Assembly: GCA_026710225.1 (NCBI GenBank) | Contig: JAPORI010000006.1 | Span: 1-18,696, forward strand | Direction: 5' to 3' | DNA: 18,696 nucleotides | Origin: Betaproteobacteria bacterium | Lineage (GTDB): Bacteria > Pseudomonadota > Gammaproteobacteria > Tethybacterales > Tethybacteraceae | Shown here: in pieces, positions 6,585 through 15,900 of the stretch | Layout of the letters: each line of letters begins with the position of its first letter | Position numbering within the stretch: position 1 is the first letter of the stretch | Position numbers and translations under genes: made by a program | The notes under the pieces: generated by a model | What the model saw: the letters and a program-made list of their open reading frames with translations, nothing else | Told to the model about the DNA's origin: nothing | Database searches by the model: none

Positions 6585-7634
6585 ATGCCTGATTCGGCAG
6601 GGCTAACGGTCGGGATAGCCGGAGCATCCGGCTATGTCGGCGGCGAACTGATTCGAATTCTCGCCGGCCACGAGCAAGTCGGCCGGATTATGGCCTTTTC
6701 CGACAACTGGCAAGGCCAGTCGGTGGCGGCGGCGCATCCGAAACTGGTTGCGATCGGCGCCAGTCTCGAATTCATCCCCTTTGCACCGTCGCAGTTGGCC
6801 GGCTGTGATGTCGTGTTCTTTGCTACTCCGGCCGGAATTGCCGCCCGCCATGCTGCCGATTTGCTCGCCAGGGAAAGGATCGTGATCGACTGCGGTGCCG
6901 ATTTCAGGCTGCGCGACGCCAAGCAGTGGCAACAGGTATATGGGATTGAGCACCCCTGTCCGCAACTGCTCGCCAGCGCCGCCTACGGGATACCGGAACT
7001 CTTCCCGGCCGCGGTGGCCAAGGCCAACCTGATTGGCGCTGCCGGCTGCTATGCAACCTGCATCCAGTTGGCGGCGGCACCTGTGGTCAAGATGCTCGCC
7101 GAGCAAGGCAGTTCCGAAATACGGATCGTTGCCGCCGGATTGTCGGGCACTTCCGGTGCCGGCCGCCGCACCGATCGGCACGACCTGCTGCTGGCTGAAG
7201 CCGGCAACAACGCCTGCGCCTACGCAATCAACGGACATCGGCACGCTCCGGAAATCATTCAGGGCATCGACAACTACGCCGACCGAGTGGTGCAACTGGC
7301 CTTCGTCCCCCACCTGCTGCCGCTGCCGCGCGGCCTGCTGGCCACCGTCCACATAATCGCTGACGGCAAATTCGTCCCTCCCGAAACTGCCGCGACCGCT
7401 CTGGCGCAGGCCTATGCAGACGAGCCGTGCATCAGCGTCCTGCCGGCTGGCAGCGCACCTCAACTTGCCTCGGTGCTGCACACCGACCGTGCGGTGCTGG
7501 CCGCTTCGGCAACCGGCGAGGTTGCGGCAATAGTCGGGGCTCTTGACAATCTGGGCAAGGGCGCAGCCGGCCAGGCAGTCCAGTGCCTGAACCTGCGCCT
7601 GGGCTTCAATCCGATCAGCGGGCTTGCCGCCTAG
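6585..7634 (+). CDS. argC: N-acetyl-gamma-glutamyl-phosphate reductase
   Basis: 349 residues, the length of type I ArgC. It catalyses NADPH-dependent reduction of N-acetylglutamyl phosphate to the semialdehyde, the third step of arginine synthesis, in the cytoplasm. The N-terminal Rossmann motif is GIAGASGYVGGEL (residues 10-22). FFATPAGIAA and the CGADFRL block follow. The catalytic cysteine is C155 in GAAGCYATC. SGTSGAGR, NGHRHAPEI and the C-terminal GALDNLGKGAAGQAVQ are all typical. ATG 6585 gives the usual few residues before the first beta strand. The next gene starts 9 nt after its TAG, so the two are probably co-transcribed. argC next to a small membrane protein like the one that follows is also seen in Pseudomonas. 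Confidence 0.97.
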   Translation: MPDSAGLTVGIAGASGYVGGELIRILAGHEQVGRIMAFSDNWQGQSVAAAHPKLVAIGASLEFIPFAPSQLAGCDVVFFATPAGIAARHAADLLARERIVIDCGADFRLRDAKQWQQVYGIEHPCPQLLASAAYGIPELFPAAVAKANLIGAAGCYATCIQLAAAPVVKMLAEQGSSEIRIVAAGLSGTSGAGRRTDRHDLLLAEAGNNACAYAINGHRHAPEIIQGIDNYADRVVQLAFVPHLLPLPRGLLATVHIIADGKFVPPETAATALAQAYADEPCISVLPAGSAPQLASVLHTDRAVLAASATGEVAAIVGALDNLGKGAAGQAVQCLNLRLGFNPISGLAA

Positions 7635-7643
7635 CCAGCCGCT

Positions 7644-8369
7644 GTGCTGCAAGGCATTATCGATGCCGCCGCCGCTGCGGCCGATATCCTCCGACACGCA
7701 TCCTATCTGTTCTTCGGTTCCCGGCTGCGCGCCGCACTGTCGGCAGCCGCGCTCGGACTGGCCGCCGGATACATTGCCGGCCACGAACCCGGCAGCGGCG
7801 ATCAGGCACAGGTGCAAAACGAGTTGGCCGCCTCGGTAACCGCCGCCAAGTACTTCGAGAAAAAGGCCCGCCAACTGCAACTGGATCTGGAAGGGGAACG
7901 CAGCCGGCGCCGGATTGCCGAGCATACCGCTACCGCCCTGGCCAGCGACATTCGCACGCGCGACCGCGAGTTTCTCGAAACCAAGCAGCAACTGGCCTTC
8001 TACGAACAACTGCTCGCCGAGCGCGGCCAGGGCAGCGACGAAGTATCGGTACGCAACTTCACCATCGATCCGGACATTCACGAGGCAAGTTATCGTGCCA
8101 ATGTGGTGCTCGCCCGCAGCGGCAACATCAAGGAACCATTTGTCGGCAGGCTGCAATTCAATCTGGTGATCACCGACGCCCAAGCCGCCGAGCGCGACTA
8201 CAGCCCGGCTGCCGAAGAAGAGGATGTCACGGTGCAATTTCGCTACTATCTGGAAAAGCAGGTGCCGTTTAGGATTCCGATCGGCCATGAGATAGTAAAC
8301 GCCCAGCTGCTGGTGCTCGATTCGGAAAACCGCACCATCGTGGCGGTGCCGCTGTTCACCCCCGAATGA
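7644..8369 (+). CDS. Membrane-anchored coiled-coil protein of unknown function (possibly DUF6776-like)
   Basis: 241 residues from GTG 7644; no in-frame ATG precedes the hydrophobic segment. One membrane helix is likely at about residues 28-45 (ALSAAALGLAAGYIAG), preceded by RLRA, which suggests N-in/C-out topology. Residues about 50-130 are rich in charged and Gln residues in a coiled-coil-like pattern (KKARQLQLDLEGERSRRRIAEH, then ETKQQLAFYEQLLAERGQG). The C-terminal about 100 residues look like a beta domain (VSVRNFTIDP, VGRLQFNLVI, VTVQFRYYLEKQVPF, IVNAQLLVLDSENRTIVAVPL). Position after argC and the coil-plus-beta layout fit the small unnamed family found beside argC in Pseudomonas, which I believe is DUF6776; that assignment is from memory. 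Function unknown. Confidence 0.75.
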   Translation: MLQGIIDAAAAAADILRHASYLFFGSRLRAALSAAALGLAAGYIAGHEPGSGDQAQVQNELAASVTAAKYFEKKARQLQLDLEGERSRRRIAEHTATALASDIRTRDREFLETKQQLAFYEQLLAERGQGSDEVSVRNFTIDPDIHEASYRANVVLARSGNIKEPFVGRLQFNLVITDAQAAERDYSPAAEEEDVTVQFRYYLEKQVPFRIPIGHEIVNAQLLVLDSENRTIVAVPLFTPE

Positions 8370-8404
8370 ATTCCAGGCTGCCCCGGCCAGGCTTGCCCGG
8401 AATT
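8369..8404 (+). terminator. Inverted repeat after the coiled-coil protein gene
   Basis: AATTCC (8369-8374) pairs with GGAATT (8399-8404) around a GC-rich 24-nt interior that can itself partly pair. It sits right at the stop codon of the upstream gene and before the RND promoter. There is only a short T-run (TTT), so it is a weak terminator candidate. Confidence 0.2.
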
Positions 8405-8418
8405 TGGCGGACCGACAT

Positions 8419-8448
8419 ACGACACGGCAACTGCGCGGGGTGTAAAAT
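8419..8448 (+). promoter_or_regulatory. Promoter candidate of the RND efflux operon
   Basis: TAAAAT (8443-8448) with ACGACA (8419-8424; 4 of 6 to TTGACA) at 18-base spacing. Its -10 ends 10 nt before ATG 8459 of the leader ORF, so the mRNA would begin about 4 nt before that ATG. It lies in the 150-base gap upstream of the adaptor gene. Confidence 0.5.
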
Positions 8449-8458
8449 AGTCTCAATC

Positions 8459-8527
8459 ATGGCGCGAACCCCGCAGCCGGGGTCGCCGGCTAGCGGCGCT
8501 GCCCGACACACACTACCGATTTGGTGA
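8459..8527 (+). CDS. Possible 22-codon leader peptide of the RND operon
   Basis: ATG 8459 opens a 22-codon frame (starting MARTPQPGSP, ending TLPIW) that stops at TGA 8525-8527. The stop overlaps the GTG (8524-8526) of the adaptor gene as GTGA. The ATG sits 10 nt after the TAAAAT element. The frame runs through two GC-rich hairpins. It may couple or attenuate adaptor translation. It could also be chance, since GC-rich DNA has few stops; no homologue is known to me. Confidence 0.35.
   Translation: MARTPQPGSPASGAARHTLPIW
8468..8498 (+). other. Two tandem GC-rich hairpins in the RND operon leader
   Basis: Hairpin 1 has stem ACCCCG (8468-8473) / CGGGGT (8478-8483) with loop CAGC. Hairpin 2 has stem CGCCG (8484-8488) / CGGCG (8494-8498) with loop GCTAG. 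They are directly adjacent, inside the leader ORF and 26 nt before the adaptor start. They may control access to the adaptor start codon. Confidence 0.4.
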
Positions 8528-9780
8528 TAAACCCTGAAAAAATCAAGAAGAACAAGCCGCTGCTGCTGACTGCCGGCATCGTTGCCGGCGGCTTTGTGCT
8601 GCTGCAAATCATGGGCATGTTCGCAGCCGAACCGCCGGAGGTTACCAATCGCGAGCCGGAGTTTTCGGTGCGGGTGATCAAAGCGCAAATCGGTGCCAAC
8701 AGCCCCTATCTTTCGGTGATTGGAACCGTCGAGGCGCAGGCGGCCGCCGATCTAATCAGCCCGATCGAGACTTCGGTGCTCGAACTCAAATACGAGGAGG
8801 GACAGCAAATCGAAAAAAACCAAAGCGTCATCGTGCTTGACACCCGCGATCTGCAACTGCAAATCGACTCCCAGCAGGCGAACATCGACGACATCAAGGC
8901 GCAGATCGAATCATTGAATTTCGATCAGCAAGTCGAGCAGAAGCGTCTTGAAGAACTGGGCAAGCTCGAACAGATCGCCAAAACCGAACTGGCCCGCACC
9001 CGCCAGTTGCGCGAGCGGGGGATCGTCTCGACCGGAGCCGTCGATCAGGCGCAGGCGGCCGCCAGCGGCCGCAGTCTGGAGATCCTCGCCCAGAAGCAGA
9101 AGATCAACGCCCTTGAACTTTCCCAGCAGCGGCTGGAGGCACAGCTGCGCGGGGCGCGGGCGCAGATCGGACTGCAAAGACTCACTCTCGAAAGAGCGTT
9201 GCTCAAAGCGCCCTGGAACGGGGTGGTCAAGGAGATCATGACCACCACCGGCACCGATGTCCAGCGCGGCACGGCCCTGGCCAGCATCGACGATCCGGCC
9301 AGCGTCCGGCTGCGCACCGCCATTCCCAGTTAGATCGCTGCGGCCAGTCAGGCGATCTCCGGCACGCTCGCCCGCGGCGACAATCTTTACGATCTGCAAC
9401 TCATCAGCGTCGCGCCCGAAGCCAAGCAGGGTCGCGGGTCATCAAACGCGTTCTTCGCCCTGCCGGAAGGGAACTGGCTGTTGGGCACCGCCATCGAATT
9501 CGATCTGGTGCTGCCGGCAGTGGACAATTCGGTCGCCCTGCCCACCGACGCCCTTTATGGCGGCTCGCGCATCTATGTGGTCGATGACGAGCAGCGGGCG
9601 CGGGCGCTGCCTTGCAACAATCTGGGCTTCACCCGCGCTGAATCCGGCCAGCTGACCCTGCTTTCCTGCCCCGGATTGAAGTCCGGCGATCTGGTCGTGG
9701 TCAACCGCATTCCCAATCTGGTAAGCGGTTCCAAGTTGCGCTTCAACACCGGGTCCGCACAATCGCAGCCGGCGGCCTGA
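8524..9780 (+). pseudogene. RND periplasmic adaptor (membrane fusion protein), interrupted by one in-frame TAG at 9331-9333
   Basis: The frame from GTG 8524 (TTG 8521 is the alternative) to TGA 9778-9780 is that of an HlyD/AcrA-type adaptor linking an RND permease to an outer-membrane channel. Residues about 12-32 form an N-terminal membrane anchor after a basic stretch (KIKKNK). The lipoyl half-motif VIGTVEAQAAADLISPIE, a long alpha-hairpin (about 95-225) and the return LLKAPWNGVVKEI follow. After residue 269 (TAIPS) comes TAG, then the same frame continues without other stops for 148 codons (IAAASQAISGTLARG to the end), covering barrel and membrane-proximal regions. CAG to TAG, one C-to-T change, explains it. 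The intact product would be about 418 residues. TAG ends several neighbouring genes normally, so the code is not reassigned. Possible causes: recent nonsense mutation, strain polymorphism, sequencing error or read-through. Confidence 0.85.
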
Positions 9781-9796
9781 ATCAAGGCCGGAGCGC

Positions 9797-12700
9797 ATGC
9801 TGCATAACCGACTGATTGGCGCGGTCGCCCGCCGACGGGTGGCGCCCAATGTCTTGATGATCGTATTCATACTTGCCGGCATCTACGCGCTGGCCCAGAT
9901 CAAGACCCGCTTCTTCCCGCCGTTTCTGGTAAACACCATATCGGTTTCAACCACCATGGAGGGGCTGGCGGCCGCCGATGCCGAGGAAGCGCTGCTGGTG
10001 CCGCTGGAAAATTCCCTGCGCAGCGTGCCCGGATACGAAAAGATCTACGGCTACGCCCGCGAGGACAACGCGTCGGTGGTCCTCGAGTTTCCCGAAAGCA
10101 CCGACATGGACAAGGCGCTCTCCGATGTCAAGGCGCAAGCCGAGCGCGCCCGCCTGCCGCAACTGGCGGAAAATGTGCGGGTTACCCGCTACGCCCGCAG
10201 CGAGGACATCGCCAAGGTTTCGCTTTCCGGCGCCAACGAGTCGGAACTGCGCAGTCTGGCGCGCCGGCTTGAAAACGATCTCAATGCGCGCAACATCGGC
10301 AAGGTTTCGGTCTCCGGCATCCCCGAGCAGGAAATCCAGATCAGAATCAGCCAGCAGCGCCTGCTCGAAAGCGGCCTGACTTTCGCGCAAATCGGACAAG
10401 CGATTCGCGCCTCCAACCAGAGCGCTTCCGCCGGATCCTTTACCGGCTCTGCCAGCGAGCGCAGCCTGCGGGTGGCTGCCGAAACCGGCGATGCCGAAAA
10501 GCTGCTGGCAATCCCGATCGCGGCTGCCGACGGCGGCGGCGTGACCTACCTGCGCGATCTGGCGGTAATCGAACGGGTCGCCAAGCCGGATCAGGTCGAG
10601 ATCATCTACAACGGCAAGCCGGCGGTCGAATTCGACATCAAAAGCGGCCCGGAAGCCGATATCCTGACCAAGGCCGAACTTCTCCACGCCTGGCTGGACG
10701 AGACCCGGCTGCAATTGCCGGACGGATTTGAACTGGCCGCCCATGATGAGGACTGGCGGGCGATCAAGGCGCGCCGCGATCTGCTTGCCGAAAACGGCAT
10801 CACCGGCCTGGTGCTGGTGCTGGCGGTGCTGTTCGTGTTCCTGTCGGTGCCGGTGGCGTTCTGGGTGGCGGCCGGAATTCCGGTGGCGATGCTGGCAACC
10901 CTGTTCGTATTCGAAAGCCTCGGCGGCAGCCTGAACATGATTAGCATGTTCGCGCTGATCATGGCAGTCGGGATCATTGTTGACGATGCAATCGTGGTCG
11001 GCGAGAACGCCCAATACCGGATCGATCGCGGCGAGCGGCCGATGGATGCGGTAATCAACGCCGCCCACACCATGTTCGTGCCGATCTTTGCCTCCTCGGT
11101 CACCACCATAATCGCGTTCTTGCCGCTGTTTCTGCTCACCGGAGCGATCGGCGGGATCATCTTCGACATCCCGATGGTGATCGTGTGCATAATCATCGCC
11201 GCCTTGCTCGAATGCTTCCTGATCTTGCCCGGCCATCTGTATTTCAGTTTCGTGTCCGGAGCCAAGCGCGGCGCCAGCGACATTCGCCGCCGCCTCGATG
11301 GCGGCTTTGCCAGTTTCCGCGACAACATTTTCAAGCCGATTGCCCAATGGGCGGTGCAGCACAGCAGTGCCACGATCGCCGCCACCTTGATGCTGATGTT
11401 TCTGGCTGTCGGGCTGATGCGGCACGGCTTCGTCGACTTCCGCTTCTTCCCCGGCGCCGAGCGCAGCAAGATAACCCTGTCGGCGGAATTCTTCAGCGGC
11501 ACCCCCCGCCGGGCAATGGAGGAATTTGTCGGCCTGCTGCTGGCCGGCCTGCCGGATGTCGAAGAACACTTCGGCGCCGCTCCCGGCGAACTGGTCTTGC
11601 ACACCAGCGCCAAGCTCGGCGGCGGCACCGGCCGCAACAGCCGCGACAGCGACCAGAACGCCCGCATCGACATCGAACTGGTGGCGCCGGATCAGCGCGA
11701 CTTCACTGCCTCGGAATTCTCCCGCATCTGGCGCCAGAACATTCGCCAGCCGGCCGAGGTCGAAAAAATCAGCCTACGCTCGATCAGGCACGGATCAGCC
11801 GGCCAGGATATCAGGATCCGCCTTTCCGGTGCCGATCTGGAAACCCTGAAGCTGGCATCGCTGCGCCTGCAAAAGGCGCTCGTCTCGCTGCCGGGCGTGC
11901 GCGACGCCAACGACGACATTCCCTACGGCAATGAGCAGTTGATCTTTTCGCTTACCCCGCTGGGCAAGTCGCTCAACCTGAACATGGCCGACATCGCCGC
12001 TCAACTCCGGCACGTAACCGCCGGTTTTCGGGTGCAGACGCTAACCGAAGGAATCGATGAGGTCGATGTGCAGGTGCTGATGGAGGAAACCGGCGGCGAC
12101 TTGCTGCGCTCGCTCAACATCCAGTTGCCTTCCGGTGCCTACGCGCAGCTGGCTGACATCGTATCCTGGGAGAAGCGACAGGGATTTGACGTTATCCCGC
12201 ATGAAAACGGCGCAACCGCCCTGTATGTCGAGGCCGATCTGGAGGAAAACGCCGAAACACCGGTCGCCGGCATCATCGCCAGTCTTGAAGGCGGGGTCAT
12301 TGCCGAGTTGCGCGGCGCCTACGGGGTTGAGGTATCCTTCGCCGGCAGCCAGTCCGATCAGCGCCAGACCATGGACGAAATGCTCGTCGGTCTGGCCATG
12401 ACATTGCTGCTCACCTACATAGTCCTGACCCTGGCCTTCAGTTCGTGGTCGCTGCCGGCGGTGGTGATGTTAACCATGCCGATGGGGGTGATTGGCACCA
12501 TTTTCGGGCACTGGATCATGGATGTGCGAATGTCGATCCTGTCACTGTTTGGCATGTTCACCCTGATGGGTATAATCGTCAACGATTCGATCGTGCTGGT
12601 GCGCTGCTTTCTCTCCCTCAATCCCGATCCAAACGATGCCGACAGTTACCGCGCCGCGATCGTCGAGGCGGCCTGCCAAAGACTGCGAGCGGTGCTGCTT

Positions 12701-12913
12701 ACCTCGCTGACCACCATCGGCGGACTGCTGCCGCTGCTGTTCGAAACCTCGCTGCAAGCGCAGTTTCTGGTTCCGATGGCGGTGAGCATCTGCTTCGGAC
12801 TGGCCTTTGCGACTGTGCTGATTCTGCTTTACACCCCGGCGTGCATCGCCGTGCACGGAGCGATCCGCCGTCGCGGCCGCCGGGCGGGAGCCGAAGCGGC
12901 AGTGCCGGCTTGA
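9797..12913 (+). CDS. RND efflux permease, first of a tandem pair
   Basis: 1038 residues, normal for an inner-membrane RND pump with two repeats of six helices and two large periplasmic loops. The N-terminal helix (VLMIVFILAGIYAL) and TRFFPPF start the fold. TM4 carries GIIVDDAIVVGENAQ, giving the acidic proton-relay pair D396-D397 (AcrB D407-D408). In TM10 the AcrB lysine K940 position is asparagine N929 (GIIVNDSIVLVR), as in a known lysine-less subgroup of RND permeases. FETSLQAQFLVPMAV marks TM11. The substrate is not predictable; the hydrophobe/amphiphile exporter class is likely. It starts 16 nt after the adaptor frame, with AAGG upstream as one of the few weak Shine-Dalgarno-like sites. 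One nt separates its TGA from the next permease, so the two are almost certainly translated together. Confidence 0.93.
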   Translation: MLHNRLIGAVARRRVAPNVLMIVFILAGIYALAQIKTRFFPPFLVNTISVSTTMEGLAAADAEEALLVPLENSLRSVPGYEKIYGYAREDNASVVLEFPESTDMDKALSDVKAQAERARLPQLAENVRVTRYARSEDIAKVSLSGANESELRSLARRLENDLNARNIGKVSVSGIPEQEIQIRISQQRLLESGLTFAQIGQAIRASNQSASAGSFTGSASERSLRVAAETGDAEKLLAIPIAAADGGGVTYLRDLAVIERVAKPDQVEIIYNGKPAVEFDIKSGPEADILTKAELLHAWLDETRLQLPDGFELAAHDEDWRAIKARRDLLAENGITGLVLVLAVLFVFLSVPVAFWVAAGIPVAMLATLFVFESLGGSLNMISMFALIMAVGIIVDDAIVVGENAQYRIDRGERPMDAVINAAHTMFVPIFASSVTTIIAFLPLFLLTGAIGGIIFDIPMVIVCIIIAALLECFLILPGHLYFSFVSGAKRGASDIRRRLDGGFASFRDNIFKPIAQWAVQHSSATIAATLMLMFLAVGLMRHGFVDFRFFPGAERSKITLSAEFFSGTPRRAMEEFVGLLLAGLPDVEEHFGAAPGELVLHTSAKLGGGTGRNSRDSDQNARIDIELVAPDQRDFTASEFSRIWRQNIRQPAEVEKISLRSIRHGSAGQDIRIRLSGADLETLKLASLRLQKALVSLPGVRDANDDIPYGNEQLIFSLTPLGKSLNLNMADIAAQLRHVTAGFRVQTLTEGIDEVDVQVLMEETGGDLLRSLNIQLPSGAYAQLADIVSWEKRQGFDVIPHENGATALYVEADLEENAETPVAGIIASLEGGVIAELRGAYGVEVSFAGSQSDQRQTMDEMLVGLAMTLLLTYIVLTLAFSSWSLPAVVMLTMPMGVIGTIFGHWIMDVRMSILSLFGMFTLMGIIVNDSIVLVRCFLSLNPDPNDADSYRAAIVEAACQRLRAVLLTSLTTIGGLLPLLFETSLQAQFLVPMAVSICFGLAFATVLILLYTPACIAVHGAIRRRGRRAGAEAAVPA

Positions 12914-12914
12914 A

Positions 12915-15900
12915 ATGGCTGATAGCAAGGCAATAGACTCGCTGATTGGCTCCTTCGCCAGTTCGAAGGTCGCCGCCAACCTGCTGATGATCGTGTTCAT
13001 CATCTGCGGTGTTTACGCGATCATCAACCTTACCGTGCGCTTCTTTCCCAAGTTCGAGGTCAACAACATCACGGTAACCGTTGTCTGGCGCGGGGCAACG
13101 CCGGCTGACATCGAGGACTCGGTGGTGGTGCCGCTGGAAAACAAGTTGCGCACCGTGCCCGATTTCAACAAGATGTATTCGTATTCGCGCGAAGGGATCG
13201 GGTTGGTGGTTCTCGAATTTCCCGATCATGTCGATCTGAGCCAGGCGCTTGAGGATGTCAAGACCGAAGCCGACCGTGCCACCCTGCCGGCCGACGCCGA
13301 GGCTGCCGAAGTCGTCATCGCCGAATTCGCCGAACCGATGCTCAGGGTCAGCGCCACCAGCGAAAACCCGGCCGAGTTGCGCAAGATCGGCCGGCGGCTT
13401 GAGCGGGAACTCGGGGCGCTCAATGCCGGCAAGGTCAATGTGCACGGAATCCAGAAAGAGGAAATCAATGTTCTGGCCGAGCAGCGCAGACTCGTTGAGC
13501 TGGACCTGTCAATCAGGCAGATCGGCGATGCAATCGCCAACCAGAACCTCAACGCTTCGGTCGGCAGCATCGACAGTCTCGGCAGCCGCCGGCTGCTGCG
13601 CGCCAACGCCGAGACCTCGGAACTGTCCGAACTGGGGCAAGTCGCGGTCGCGGCTGATGCCAACGGCAACCTGATCAGGCTGCGCGAGATCGCCCAGATA
13701 AAGCGGGAACCGGCGAGCAATCAGGTGCGCATCCTGTTCGATGGCAAGCCGGCGGTGCAGTTTCAAATCACCAACAACGACGGCGCCGACATTCTTGCTG
13801 CCGCGGCAAGAATAACCGACTGGGTCGAGAGCACCCGCACCAGCCTGCCGCCGAGCGTCGAGTTGATCATCCACGAACAGGAATGGCAGGGGGTGCAGGA
13901 CCGGCTGGCATTGCTGGCCAAGAACGGCTTCACCGGATTGCTCCTGGTGTTAGTCGTGCTGTTTTTATTTCTGTCCGGCCGGGTGGCGTTCTGGGTGGCG
14001 GCCGGCATCCCGGTGGCGATGATGGGCACCCTGTTCGTGCTCTATCAGATCGGCAGCAGCATCAACATGATTAGCATGTTTGCGCTGATTATGGCGATCG
14101 GCATCATCGTTGATGATGCGATCGTGGTTGGCGAGAACGCCCAGCACCGGCTTGGCCAGGGCGAGGATCCGCTGGCGGCGGTAACCAATGCCGGCCACAC
14201 GATGTTTGCGCCGGTGCTTGCCTCGGCGCTAACCACCATCGCCGCGTTCTTGCCGCTGTTTCTGGTATCCGGTCCGATCGGATCGGTGATTCACGCCATT
14301 CCGACCGTGATCGTGTGCATTCTCATCGCGGCGATAATCGAGTGCTTTCTGGTTTTGCCCGGCCACCTCTACCACTCCTTTGCCGGCAAGAAAAAAAGCA
14401 CGGAGCCGCTGATTCGCAGACGCTTTGATGCCGCCTTCAATGCGTTTCGCGCCGGCCCCTTTCGAAAGATGGTCCGCGCCGCAGTCAATCATCCGTCGGT
14501 AACCATAACCGCCTGCATAATGACGATGGTGCTGTCGATCGGACTGCTGGTCAACGGCTTTGTCGGCTTCCGCTTCTTCCCCGGCGGTGAAGGCAACAAG
14601 CTGTTTGCATCGATAACCTTCAACAGCGGCACGCCGCGCCAGGCCGTTGAAGAATTCGTTGACGACATGTCGCTCTCCTTGCAGGCGGCCGATGCAAGTC
14701 TGAGCAAAGAGGGAGAAAGCCTGATCAAGCATGTGAGCATCATGTATGGCCAAGGCGGTGAATTCACGCCCAATGCCGACGAGCGGGCGCGCATAGTCGT
14801 CGCGATGATCGACCCGAGCCTGCGCAAGATAACCGTCGCCGAAATGGCCGAGGCGTGGCGACAACGCATCATCTATCCGCCGGGACTGAGCAATCTGGAC
14901 ATCCGCGGCGAGTCCTCCGGCCCCCCGGGCCGGGACATCGAGGTGCGGCTCACCGCCAGCGAAGTCGGGGAAATAAAGGAAATATCGCAAGTGCTGCAAG
15001 ATGCGCTATCGGCAATTCCGGGCATCAGTTCGGTCGGCGACGACACGCCCTACGGCAAGGAGGAAATCGTCATCGAGCTGACGCCGCTGGCCCGCTCGCT
15101 CAACCTGCGGGTGTCCGACATCGTAAATCAGCTATCCAGTGCCACCGACGGCTATCTGGTGCAGACCTTCACCGAAGGCGTTGACGAGATCGACTTGCGG
15201 GTCAAGCTCGCTGATTTGAACAAGGATGAAATCGGCGCCTTCCTGTTCAGGCTGCCGGGCGGCGAGTATGTGCCGTTCACCGATCTGATCTCCACCCACA
15301 CCACCCAGGGCTTCGAGACCATCGTCCATCAATACGGCAGTCCGGCGGTGGTGGTTACCGGCGATCTGGATCCGAACGCCCCGACAACGGTCGGCGAGAT
15401 TCTCGCCCAGCTCGAAGAGGGAGTGCTGCGCGAACTGGCGGAAACCCGCGGTGTGTCCTATTCGTTCGAGGGCAAGAACAAGGACGAGCAACAGACCGCC
15501 CAGGACATGCAGACCGGTCTGCTGCTGGCGGTAATCCTCACCTACATCATCCTCACCTGGTCGTTCAACTCGTGGACGATGCCGCTGGTGATCATGGTGA
15601 CCATGCCGCTGGGGCTGATCGGGGCAATCATCGGCCACTGGCTGATGGGCATGCAGATGTCGATCCTGTCTTTCTTCGGGATGTTCACCCTGATGGGGAT
15701 AATCGTCAACGACTCGATAATCCTGGTCAAGTGCTTCCTGGATTTGCGCGACAAGGCCGATGCAAACGCCAACTACAACGAGCTGATCGTCGATGCAGTC
15801 TGCGCACGCTTGCGGGCGGTTGCCCTGACTTCCCTGACCACCATCTGCGGCCTGCTGCCGCTGATCTTCGAAACCTCGCTGCAAGCGCAGTTTCTGATTC

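Noticed and set aside
6603..8456. 617-codon open frame on the - strand
   Set aside because: Antisense to argC and the coiled-coil protein gene; no motif recognised and no start context.
9331..9333. TAG reassigned to glutamine genome-wide
   Set aside because: TAG is the normal stop of at least six intact genes in the window (ThiE-like, rplM, rpsI, argC, second permease, yibN).
9947..11602. 551-codon open frame on the - strand
   Set aside because: Shadow of the first RND permease, whose motifs are unambiguous.
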